DNA of 64,000 bases, taken from positions 13,860,501-13,924,500 of the forward strand of contig CM072344.1 of assembly GCA_036874045.1 (NCBI GenBank), read 5' to 3'. The translations under genes were made by a program, and so were the position numbers. Positions 34,846 to 45,839 of the stretch are shown here, in pieces (the first letter of the stretch is position 1; each line of letters begins with the position of its first letter). The DNA is from Cymodocea nodosa (taxonomy: Eukaryota > Streptophyta > Magnoliopsida > Alismatales > Cymodoceaceae). The notes under the pieces are model-generated. The model worked only from the letters and a program-made list of their open reading frames with translations, did no database searches and was not told the DNA's origin.

Positions 34846-37800
34846 CTAGTGATTTTAGCTTTCTTTCTATATCATCTTATCTCATTGCATTCAATTTTTG
34901 ATCAATTTTCATTATGATTTTCTTAGTTTCATAGATAATATCAATTTTAGGTTCTAAATAATTGTTTGGGTTTTCCCAACACTACACTAGAAAAACTTGG
35001 ATTTGTTACTTCTGTTTTACTTAGTTAATTTATCTTTATGCCTATTCTTTCTTTTAGAAGTAAACAAACAACTTTTAATACAATTTAGATATTAATTCCA
35101 ATTTATACTTTAACTGCAAGTGCACAGTGTCTATTGTATTAGTGTGCAAGTACAGGTCGATCCCATAGGGAAATGCTGACGAACTTAAGAACTGTTTGCT
35201 TGTTAAAAATCAAATTTATATATTCAATAAGCTCTCTGTTGAATTACAGCTAACTCAACGGACTAAGTTCATTGAGTTATGGATAACTAAACGGACTAAC
35301 CTCGTGGACTTAAGTTACCTCCACGAGCCTGTCTTTTCTTTTTAATATTGCTATTTACAAAGGAATTCGGACAACCATTGGGCGATTTCACAGATTGTAA
35401 ATAACATCAATTAAGCACTTTAATGTTAGTTAACATTGGATTTATCATTGAGCAATACTAACATTCAGATAATTCAAACAGTAACCATTAAAATCTTTAA
35501 GTCTTTTGAACGAACCAATTTCAGTAAACTGTAATACTAAAATAAACATAAAACAATCACAACATTGACAAAGATAACATTAATCACGATACAACACAAA
35601 CAATACAACACTCAAATACAACATACAAACATAGATAAATTATTTTTGGTATTTTTGTTTTAATATGAACATGGAAATGGGCGAAAGGTGAAATGTAAAG
35701 TAATCTCACTTGACAATAAATACTTCCGACACTACTTGCAACGCGATTACACCACTGAAAATTAAACCACTTACAATTCTATCTCCTCTCCCTATAGAAT
35801 CGCGAGTCCAGAATTGCAAGATGATCTCCTCTTCAACATACAGGCATCAATCTGAAGCCAAGGCTAAAAACTTTACGATCTCCAGAAATATGAGTCGGCG
35901 CTTGGTAAAAATGGCTTCCCTTCCCACGACGCGATCACTCCTCTCAGTGGTTGTCAGGTACTATGTTTGGCTCAGAATCGACCCGACATCAGGCAAGTAT
36001 CCTCACAGACCTCCGATGATTGGTGATTATGGTGTGATGATGGTGATGATGATGGTTGGTGTGGTACTTCAGAGAATTGCGACGCCGATCCTCCTCTGCA
36101 CACACTATCCGCCCATCGATCACACACTTCTTCTTCTTTTCTTCTTTTCTTTTATATTTCTTCAGTAGTAACTGCTTCTGCTTGAATGGTCGATTGGATT
36201 TCCTTCATTCATATCAACGACGATGTTTTCTTCTCCCTGTGCGATTGAATTTCTACGTGATACGTGCAAATGTGGTTTTTCTCTTCCAACTGTCTATTTC
36301 TACAACCGCTACAATGGCATATTAGAAAATATAAAGAAATAAACTGCTAACATAACGCGTTACCTTAGTGTAATATTCATGTAACTCAACGCGTACAGTT
36401 ATGCTAACTTAATGAGTTAAATATGTGCATCTCACGTGATATTCTAAAGCATTTAAATTCAACACGTGCATAAATTTAACTATCTGATGCTCAAGTGCAT
36501 TTCGGATACTTATAAACTTAACTATCTGATGCTTAGATGCATTTCGGATAGTTACAAACAACTCACCGATATATAACTTAAGTAAATCTACCAGATCTCG
36601 ACACGTGTCAATAGTAGTTTAATCATAAAAATAACATTTCAGAAAGTTACAGGTCTAACTATCCGATACTCAGATGCATTTCGAATAGTTACAGCTAACT
36701 CACCGAAAATTCACTTAAGTCACTTTCCCAGAACATGACACGTGTCCTCAGCTATTTTCTAAATAAAAAGAGATTTCGGAGAGTTACAGGGATAACTATC
36801 CGATGCTCAGCTGCAATTTCGGATAATTATAGATAACTCACCGAAAGTTCACTTAAGTCATTCATTATGGTTTCGACACGTGTACTTCAGGAAATAATAA
36901 AATATTCTCTCAAAACATAATTGTTCGGCAATTTAAACATAACTATCTGATACATATTTGGTCTGTTAAACATAACTGTCTGAATATGTTCGGTATGTTA
37001 AACATAACTGTCTGAAATATCAGAAAATTCGGATACTTAAGAATTTCACAGACTGCAACTTACCGATAGTTCATAAATGTACTAAATTAACATTAATTGC
37101 CCCAAATTAAGCAAATTCTTTAATTAAAGCATATAACAGTGCAATTATAACATAATGGCTTAATTCTTATATGATAAGCTAAATATTATGCAATTAACCA
37201 TCATTTAACCGTTAATAATATGCACTTTTTCATTCTAAACACTTCCCTCATACCTAAATTTTGCTAGTCCCTTAGCAAACTAAGATCTAATTATTTGGTC
37301 TTTAAAAGTGCTAGAATTAATTCTTTCCCTTTTATTTTTCTTTTGTTTAGCATAAAAATATATTCTGTATGTTTCAATAATCAACCTGCAAATAAACTTA
37401 GAATATATGTAAATTACATACCAAGTATATCATCATCATATAGGTGTTAATTATATTATTATTTGTTCTTCTTTTCATCATCTTTCATCCTGAATTTTTC
37501 AATAAGATTTCTAGAAGAAATTTCAACAACAGAGTACAATCCAATTCAATCTGATTAAGACAAGTAGAATAAAGAATTGTATCTCCATTAAAACAACTTC
37601 AAAAGTCAATTCTAGATTTATATTATAGCAATTCTAGATAACAGAAAATATACTCGATTCATAAGATATCTGCATTTCACAAAACACTTGTATCTTTTCA
37701 AAACAGTATATGTATATATATTTTTTTTTCTCTTTTTTTTTTCGTACTTTAAAAGTTAATTTGACAAGCTTAAATCATACAAGAGCTTTCTAATGTACCC

Positions 37801-38430
37801 ATGTAACGAGCTTTCAGTCAACAATCTCAAATTTGATTAGGATCTTAGGTTGCCAAATTTCAAGAGTCATTTTTCATGTCAACAATCCTTACATACTTAT
37901 CTGCTCAAGTACAAAAGGCTTGTGATCAAACAAGTCAATAAACTCTCAAAATTTTCCCTTTTTAAAAAAAAAAAAAAAAAAAAAAACTACAACCACAAAA
38001 CAAAACATTAATCACATACTATATATGTATGTATTTCATTAATACAGATGTAGTAAAATGCCAATCTCATATAGTCTTGTTTCTATCAGTTACTGAAAAT
38101 ATGAATCTATAACAATAAGCTCATACTTTTTCTGTAGTTTAATAAGATCTACACATAAATCATTCTACAAGTTCAATCAGTCAAATTAAATGTATCTTTA
38201 ATCATATGTGTTTCATTTAATTTAGAATTCACATCTCAGCTCTTTCAAGACTTAAGATAATTTATTGATTTTTTTTATTAAGCATTCTGATTTCATTTTA
38301 AAATCGTGAAACTATTAAATTCATGAAATTCAGAAAAACATAAGATACTATATCTAGATTTGCATAAATAGTAAATTCAATAGCATCTTATATAGCCTTC
38401 TAAATATAACATTAAAGTAGTTTACAAAAA
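34399..38430 (-). mobile_element. Ty3-type LTR element fossil, copy R1 (LTR plus start of internal region)
   Basis: On the minus strand the LTR runs from about 38430 to 35105. It is followed by leader sequence and an internal region that fades out at about 34400. The LTR end carries the GATCGACCTGTACTTGCACA..GTGCACTTGCAGTTAAAG pattern seen in plant Athila/Tat-like LTRs. Long stretches are nearly identical by eye to 50845-57290 and 60465-62335. No polymerase domain remains here. The small differences between copies suggest fairly recent activity of the family. It is broken. Confidence 0.7.
36475..36900. repeat. ~137 bp tandem repeats with G-boxes inside the LTR
   Basis: Three imperfect units repeat with a period of 137-138 bases. 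Each runs from TAACTATC(C/T)GATGCT through ACTCACCGA and ACTTAAGT to a palindromic CACGTG, at 36602-36607, 36739-36744 and 36877-36882. In the minus orientation they lie in the first part (U3) of the LTR. The same units recur at 50850-51028 plus 55575-55750. Confidence 0.7.
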
Positions 38431-39056
38431 AAAATTTCATTATTTTTTAGGTACATGAACACTCCTTTATGAGCGTGTAGAAGTGTACTTGGGCTTTCAC
38501 ACGGCTTTCACGTATTGGTGCCGTCTCTTTGCTTGCCATGCATGTGGGGAACCGGCAACATTTACATCTGAAGTTTAATTATTAATTATATATTCTTTGT
38601 CTTCCGCCTTTTTTTTACTTTCCTCTTACATTTTGTCTCTATCGTACGGCAGTGGTTTTGCCGCTCCTCCTTACTTTCAAATTCCCTTCTTCTTTTATAT
38701 TCGTCTTCTCATTTTTGCCTTTTTCATCGTCTTTTTTTTTTTTCTTCTCTTTTTGTTTGTTTACCTTTTTGTCTTTTATTTTTTTCTTTTCTTTTGTCTA
38801 AAGAAAAATCAATAAATATATGCTTCGTGACATAAGAAGAGGTCAAGACAAGCAAATCAAAGTAAATCCTAATAGCCAGAGGATGTTCTAAGGCATATAA
38901 TATAATAGGCCTCTTTGTATTGAACATATTTTGTTAGTAAATGATTTAGAATATAATCTAATTAATATAAATTAGTTATGTGATAAAAGATATAGATGAA
39001 TATAATAAATAACTTCTTCTCGATAAATATTCTAATGAAACAAAATTTTTTTGCTC
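38431..39056. other. Gene-free segment with a diverged copy of the 41.1/44.7 kb repeat
   Basis: 38480-38665 is a diverged relative of 41120-41325 and 44667-44870 (shared CGGCTTTCACGTATTGGTGC, TATATATTC.TTGTCTTCCGCC and GTCGTACG phrases). 38690-38810 is a T/C-rich run. No gene is visible. Confidence 0.55.
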
Positions 39057-39450
39057 TAGGAGAAATAATGTGTATGTTATCCATTTTCCAAATCAATGCA
39101 TGCCTAATGATACTTGTTTTAAAATTTCTAGCGAGGACTCTTGGCTATGGCTAAGGTTAGTGCATGTGAACAGGAAAAAATCAGTAAAATTGACAAAGAA
39201 TGATCTGATTATTTGTCTACTTAAGATTGAATATATGAAAGAGAAAGTACATGGAGCTTGTGACATGAGAAAGCAAAGAAAAGGTCTTCCAAACTCATCC
39301 TTGGAAAGTCATTGCACTATTAATTAATAATGATCCACAAAAGACCAGCCATGAACGTTTTGTACGTAAGAAATTCAGATAAGTCACGAGAAAACGTCTT
39401 CAAGGTTTGGTTAGGCTGACTTTGAAATTTCAACAATTTGAAAATGATCA
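39057..39450 (+). mobile_element. Copia GAG-pre-integrase fragment, copy 1
   Basis: The plus strand reads NVYVIHFPNQCMPNDTCFK, then DSWLWLRLVHVN, then KLTKNDLIICL, and further on CDMRKQRKG. This is the Cys/His pre-integrase region of Ty1/Copia polyproteins. Only this piece is present. 39160-39450 is repeated at 50220-50490. Broken fossil. Confidence 0.7.
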
Positions 39451-40222
39451 ATCATGAAGAGATAAATTTTGAGATTTGCAAGAACTATTCAAAATTTTTG
39501 TTTATTTGAGATTATGATCAGACATACGTCCACATATTCTTCACTATTGATTAATGTGGTGGTTCACAAAAGGAAATTGGAGGTTTGGATGGCGTAATCA
39601 ATTAAGGGTGTGTAAGACATGGAATTTAAGTGCTAATTTGACCTATTCTTGCTTTGAACGATTGTGTATCTTGGAAATTAGTGAATTTTCCAGTACAATA
39701 GGTTAACTTTACCACGCCACTGATTTTCTGATTTTTTATTGAGAGTTCAAGAAGTTACGGATTTTTGAATCCAATGGCTCAATCTGTGAATTTCTAGACT
39801 GCTTTTGCACACTGAATTTGAGTTCGAATTTTCTCCTGATTCAAGCATAATAACTGAGACTTTCCTTGTAGAAGAATGACTCTGCAAACCAGATGTGTCT
39901 ACCCTATTTTTTGCTACTGAAACCCAATTCAAAATCACTAAATAACTCAGCAAAAAATCACAATAAAATCTATACCAATCCTGCAACTAATCCTACAAAT
40001 AAAACGTAAAATATGAACACCAAAAGTCAAGCAAAATACTGATCAACAGACGCTATTTCGTGCAGCACACTAAAAAATAGAACAGAACTAACGAACTGAT
40101 GAACCCACTAGGTTACTACAACGACGAACTTAATAAACTATGTATGTATCATATATACACCATTATCAGTGGCATAGATGGTTGGAAAATGTTGAGAATA
40201 GGTAATTGCAATGATGATATGA
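39451..40222. other. AT-rich spacer without a gene
   Basis: 39572-39626 is closely similar to 29379-29433 upstream of the prenyltransferase gene. Otherwise I see no gene, RNA or element end. Confidence 0.45.
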
Positions 40223-41325
40223 GTATTTTTTATGTTTGAATGATAAAAGCTAGATATAAACTGAATGATCTCTCGTTACAGTGGATAAAATGGTAGGAGC
40301 TCATTCTCTCTCAACTCAGGAACGACTTTGGAATGCCGGTTTTGATGCAACCACACCTTAGCAAATTCACTCCAACATGAGAAACCACTTGGAAAGCAGC
40401 TCATGTACCCCATTATTCCGTGCATTCATTGGCTGAAATGAATCTGCTTATCGTCGACTCACTTGAGAGCTCTTGTGGTGATCCTTCACCCCTTAGCTGA
40501 AGAGACGGGAGGTGGATGTCGACTGTCGAAGGTGAATGTGTGCGACAAATGGGTGTAATACATGCGGTGATGAAATCATCTTAAAATATGTGTGCGTGGG
40601 GGTTGGTTTCGGTGAAATGTGTGTGGGTTTGGGTCATGAGTATTTTTGGTTATCAAAAAATTATTATAGTAATGCCTTTAAAGTATAAGTTAATTATATA
40701 ATACACATAAGGTAGATAATAATAATTATGATCAATCATAATCTCGTAACATCCAATATTTACTTATGTAACTTATATAATATTTTAATATAGATTATAT
40801 ATTATAATATTTATGTATTTATTATATACAATAGATTAATTATTGGCACTAATTATTTATTATAAATACTAATAATAAAATCAAATCAATTATTTTAATT
40901 AATAATCAATAGTCTTCGGCACCCACGGCCTGCGGTGTTTGACGTCAACGTTCGATAATATGAACATCATGTACGGTCACATCGAATATATAATTTGATT
41001 CCATTGGATTTTATTTTATTTTTAATTTCTTTTAATATATAAAGATTATTTTTGACATTTACGTGTGTGTGTATATATATATATTATCTTTAAAAATACT
41101 TTAAATAATTTTAACGCCTTTAGAAGTGTACTTTGACTTTCAAACGGCTTTCACGTATTGGTGCATGAAAGGTCGTCTCTTTTCTTGCCCGTGTGGGTAA
41201 CATTTTTGACTGCAGTTTATATTATTAATTATATATTCCTTGTCTTCCGCCTCTTCTTACTTTCCTCCCTCTTTCACATTTTCCCTGACATTTTCCCTGT
41301 CGTACGCTAGTGATTTTGCTGTTGG
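40223..41325. repeat. 1.1 kb duplicated segment, copy D1
   Basis: Nearly identical to 43728-44870 (D2) in the same orientation, with few base differences and a couple of small insertions or deletions. It is non-coding as far as I can see. It contains a palindromic TGACGTCA at 40940-40947. The last 200 bases have a diverged third relative at 38480-38665. Confidence 0.9.
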
Positions 41326-41844
41326 CACGAGTGAATAGTGAGTTCCGTGAGTGAGTGAACAGTGACTTCCGTGAGCAGTGAACAATGACTTGCGATGTTT
41401 GTGATGATAGTGTGTTCGCAACTTGTGGTGATGATCTTCCGTGTTCACGACTTGTGGTGGTGGTGATGACGAGTGGGTGAATAGTGACTTATGGTGGTGA
41501 TCTTCCATGTTCGTGGTTGTAGGATGAGGAACGGTTGTGGAAATGTCTTGATGCCCTTGGATTTTGATCCAATGGATGAGAATTGATCCACTTGATCTTC
41601 TACATTTAATCTTCGTTTATCTTGAAATTCCTACGAGATACTTTGTTTCTAATAAAATAAAATAATATCACATTTTATAAAATGAACTAGAATACATCGT
41701 AATGAGATTAATTTTCATATAAAATGTATGAATTAAGAATAAGTTATTAATTTGACTTAATATTAGAATTTATGCATAACAAAGCTTTAATAACTTGTCA
41801 AATTATCTACCTCATAAAAACTCATAAACATGTGCAACATTTAT
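41326..41844. other. G/T-rich degenerate repeats and AT-rich spacer
   Basis: 41330-41520 is built of short imperfect repeats such as GTGAACAGTGACTT and CTTGTGGTGGTGATG. The open frame on the minus strand there is low-complexity and not convincing. The remainder is AT-rich with no features. Confidence 0.5.
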
Positions 41845-42881
41845 GCCCAAACAATGCACATTCTTTAATTAAGGCATATAATTATGTAATTATAGCATAA
41901 TGACTTAATTATATAATTAACCATTATTTAATTATTAATATTATGTACTTTTTCATTCTAAATACTTTCCTCATACTTAACTTTTACTAGTCTCTTAGCA
42001 AACTAATTTGATCTAGTTAATTGGTATGTCTTAAGTGTTAGAATTATTTCTTTTCTTCATAAATCTGTATTCCTTATAAAAAATATTTCTTCATTTTACA
42101 TCTTCAGAATACTAAGATTAGATTAATATAAAGATCTATCTATAATTTAGTAATATAATTTAACATTATTTTTCCTTCTCCACTTACAAATATATTTTAA
42201 AAATACATAAATTACATACAAAATATACTACATAAAATAGGTGGTAGTTATACTATCAAATTTTTTTTTTTACATCTGTTATCTTGAATTTTATAATATG
42301 ATTTTTAGAATAAATTTCAACTGCATACAAATCAAAGCACAATTCAACTTAATATGATTAAAACAAGAAGAATCATGAAGTGTATTTCAAATAAACAACT
42401 TCAAAAGTTTAATCTAGATTTATACATCAGTAATCATAAATAACAAAGAATATACTCGATTAAAAGATATTTGTACTTTTAATAAAATACTTTCATCTTT
42501 TCAAAATAATATATGCATATTTTTACTTTAAAAGTTAATTTAAAAAACTTGAATCATATAAGAGTTTTCTAATGTACCCATGTATCGAACTTTCAATCAA
42601 CAATCCCAGATCTGATCAAGATCTTAGGTTGCCAGATTTAAAATGTCATTTTTAAAGTTAACAATCCTTACATACCTATATGTTCAATTACAAAAGACTT
42701 GTGATCAAAAAATTCAATAAACTCTCAAAGTTTTTTTTTTTTTTTTTTCTAACACAGTATATATATATATTTCATTAATAAATATGTAATAAAACATAAA
42801 TCTCATATAATTCTACTTCTACGATCCACTAAAAAATATGAATTCATATCAATAAGCTTATATACTTTTTCTATATTTTTT
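41845..42881 (-). mobile_element. Older LTR fragment of the same Ty3-type family, copy R4
   Basis: Aligns in order and orientation with about 37095-38155 of copy R1 (for example TTTTTCATTCTAAA.ACTT, CTAATGTACCCATGTA, GATCTTAGGTTGCCA), but is clearly more diverged than R1 is from the 55.6-57.3 kb copy. It stops abruptly where the plastid insert begins. Broken fossil. Confidence 0.75.
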
Positions 42882-43681
42882 CTCATCACCAATACATTGT
42901 CGAGTTCATCATGACAGGAGCCTTTGCTCATGGGGCTATATTTTTCATTAGAGATTACAATCCGGAACAGAATGAAGATAATGTATTGGCAAGAATGTTA
43001 GACCATAAAGAAGCTATTATATCTCATTTAAGCTAGGCCAGCTTGTTTTTGGGGTTCTATACCTTAGGACTTTATGTTCATAACGATGTCATGCTCGCAT
43101 TTGGTACTCCTGAGAAACAAATCTTGATTGAACCCATCTTTACACAATGGATACAATCCGCACACGGTAAGACTTCATATGGATTCGATGTACTCTTATC
43201 TTCGATGAATGGTCCAGCATTCAATGTGGGCCGAAACATATGATTACTGGGTTGGTTGAATGCTATGAATGAGAATAGTAATTCACTGTTCTTAACAATA
43301 GGTCCTGGGGATTTCTTGGTCCATCATGCCATTGCTCTAGGGTTACATACAACTACATTGATTTTAGTAAAAGGTGCTTTAGATGTGCGTGGTTCCAAGC
43401 TAATGTTAGATAAAAAAGATTTTGGTTATAGTTTTTCTTGTGACGTTTCAGGATGGGAGGCACATGTGATATTTCCGCTTGGGATGCCTTTTATTTGATA
43501 GTTTTTTGGATGTTAAATACTATTGTATGGGTTACTTTTTATTGGCATTGGAAGTACATCACATTATGGCAATGTAACGTTTCACAATTTAACAAATCAT
43601 CCACTTATTTGATGGGATGGTTAAGAGATTATCTATGGTTAAACTATTCACAACTTATCAAAGGATATAATTCTTTTGGTA
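42882..43681 (+). pseudogene. psaB: Plastid psaB fragment (nuclear plastid DNA)
   Basis: The plus strand encodes photosystem I apoprotein A2 from [18 protein letters not shown] through [29 protein letters not shown] and [16 protein letters not shown] to GWLRDYLWL. This is roughly the third quarter of the ~734-residue protein. Both psaB ends are missing. It carries stops where tryptophan codons should be, one frame change near 43450, and many changes that look like C-to-T or G-to-A. That is the usual decay of methylated organelle DNA in a nucleus. No function is expected. Confidence 0.95.
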
Positions 43682-43683
43682 CG

Positions 43684-43729
43684 AGGAGCTGACCATGCAC
43701 GAAGTCGTTACCTTAACCGCAAGGAGTAT
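43684..43729 (+). pseudogene. rrn16: Plastid 16S rRNA scrap joined to psaB
   Basis: GGAGCTGACCATGCACGAAG followed by TCGTTACCTTAACCGCAAGG matches, with two differences, the region near the 3' end of plastid 16S rRNA as I remember it (GGAGCTGGCCATGCCCGAAG, then TCGTTACCTTAACCGCAAGG). Only about 45 bases are present. psaB and rrn16 are far apart in plastid genomes, so two separate plastid pieces were joined here. It shares AGGAG/GAG with the start of the following repeat D2, consistent with end-joining. Confidence 0.85.
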
Positions 43730-44870
43730 TTTTTATGTTTGAATGATAAAAGCTAGATATAAACTGAATGATCTCCCGTTACAGTGGATAAAATGGTAGG
43801 AACTCATTCTCTCTCAACTCAGGAACGACTTTGGAATGCCGGTTTTGATGCAACCACACCTTAGCAAATTCACTCCAACATGAGAAACCACTTGGACAGC
43901 AGCTCATGTACCCCATTATTCCGTGCATTCATCGGCTGAAATGAATCTGCTTATCGTCGACTCACTTGAGAGCTCTTGTGGTGATCCTTCACCCCTTAGC
44001 TGAAGAGACGGGAGGTGGATGTCGACTGTCGAAGGTGAATGTGTGCGACAAATGGGTGTAATGCATGCGGTGATGAAATCATCTTAAAATATGTGCGTGG
44101 GGGTTGGTTTCGGTGAAATGTGTGGGTTTGGGCCATGACGATTTTTGGTTATCAAAAAATTATGATATTAAGTTAATTATATAATACACATAAGGTAGAT
44201 AAAAATAATTATGATCAATCATAATCTCGTAACATCCAATATTTACTTATGTAACTTATATAATATTTTAATATAGATTATATATTATAATATTTACGTT
44301 AGGAAGGACCGAACATAAATATTAATATATCTATTGACATTCCGAACATAATGATTTATTATGTATTTATTATATACAATAGATTAATTATTGGCACTAA
44401 TTATTTATTATAAATACTAATAATAAAATCAAATCAATTATTTTAATTAATAATCAATAGTCTTCGGCACCCACGGCCTGCGGTGTTTGACGTCAACGTT
44501 CGATAATATGAACATCATGTACGGTCACATCGAATATATAATTTGATTCCATTGGATTTTATTTTATTTTTAATTTCCTTTAATATATAAAGAATATTTT
44601 TGACATTTACGTGTATATATATATATATTATCTTTAAAAATACTTTAAATAATTTTAACGCGTTTAGAAGTGTACTGTGACTTTCACACGCTTTCACGTT
44701 TTGGTGCATGAAAGGTCGTCTCTTTTCTTACCCGTGTGGGTAACATTTTTGACTGCAGTTTATATTATTAATTATATATTCCTTGTCTTCCGCCTCTTCT
44801 TACTTTCCTCCCTCTTTCACATTTTCCCTGACATTTTCCCTGTCGTACGGTAGTGATTTTGCTGTTGGAA
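43728..44870. repeat. 1.1 kb duplicated segment, copy D2
   Basis: Second copy of 40223-41325, starting directly at the rrn16 scrap. Compared with D1 it lacks about 20 bases near 44165 and has about 62 extra bases at 44296-44358. It contains the same TGACGTCA palindrome at 44488-44495. No coding potential was seen. Confidence 0.9.
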
Positions 44871-45352
44871 CGTAGAGAAAGTCAGAAAAATTTAAAAATA
44901 AAAAGTTGAAAATTAAAATTTGAAAGTATAAGAAAATTATATAATTTTTGAAATTTTAATATTATATATTAAATAATATTATAATAGGTATATAATATAA
45001 ATATTATTATTAATTAAATAAAAATAATTTTTTATTTTAGTATTATAAATTAAAATTAAATAATATGTAAAAAAATTAATATTTTATTATTAATGAAAAA
45101 AATATTTAATTATAATTAATTTTAAATAATAAAATAATTAATAAAGTATAGATAATTCCTATGCTACTTTTAGACGAGAAGAAGTCTAAAAATTTAGAAT
45201 ATCTGATTTTTTATATATAAGAAAGTTGAGAATTTATTGTTAATTTTCTTGTATAACATAAATCTTAAAAATTAAGAAAATTTTTTTAATTTTTCAATTT
45301 CTATCTTGTATACTATTAATGTACATAAGAAATAGTAAAAAGAAATTGACAC
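44871..45352. other. Very AT-rich spacer
   Basis: Low-complexity A/T sequence with many AATTA runs and no gene or recognisable element. It ends at the target site of the PIF-1 insertion. Confidence 0.5.
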
Positions 45353-45839
45353 TTAGGGGGGGTTTGTGCACCTGGAATTTGAATTCCGTAGAATTTGAAT
45401 TCTAACGGAATTTGAATTCTACAGAATTTGACGAAAAGAATTCAAAATCTGAGTGTTTGTGCACGTTCAGGAATTTGACGGAAATTGAATTTCAGGTGTT
45501 TGTGCACGTGACAGAATTGGAGGGAATTGAATAAAATTGATTTTTAATAAAATTAAGTATTGACTTAAAATAATTAGTGAAAATGTAATTAATTTATTAA
45601 TGAATTGTTGACATTAATAAATGAATATATTATTAAAATAAATGTTTATATATCATTTATCAATTAATTAAATATATCATTATATAAAATAAATCAGAAC
45701 ATAATATAAATTGATAACCTTCCCGTTATATTACATATTTAAAACAACAAAAGGATAATTATAAACTTTATATTCCTCGTAATGATGAAAAAAAAGGCAT
45801 ATTACAAAAAATTTACTCATTATGATGTTTGTAATATTT

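Noticed and set aside
35710-36325. 152- and 89-codon frames in the LTR
   Set aside because: They lie in the LTR on the strand opposite to the element, the related copy at 61.2-61.7 kb does not keep the frame, and there is no domain.
41257-41508. 83-codon His/Ser-rich minus-strand frame
   Set aside because: Low-complexity G/T-rich repeats explain it. The duplicate D2 lacks the sequence.
43043-43692. Three open frames with photosystem I similarity as possible genes
   Set aside because: They are pieces of one decayed psaB fragment lacking both ends and any promoter.
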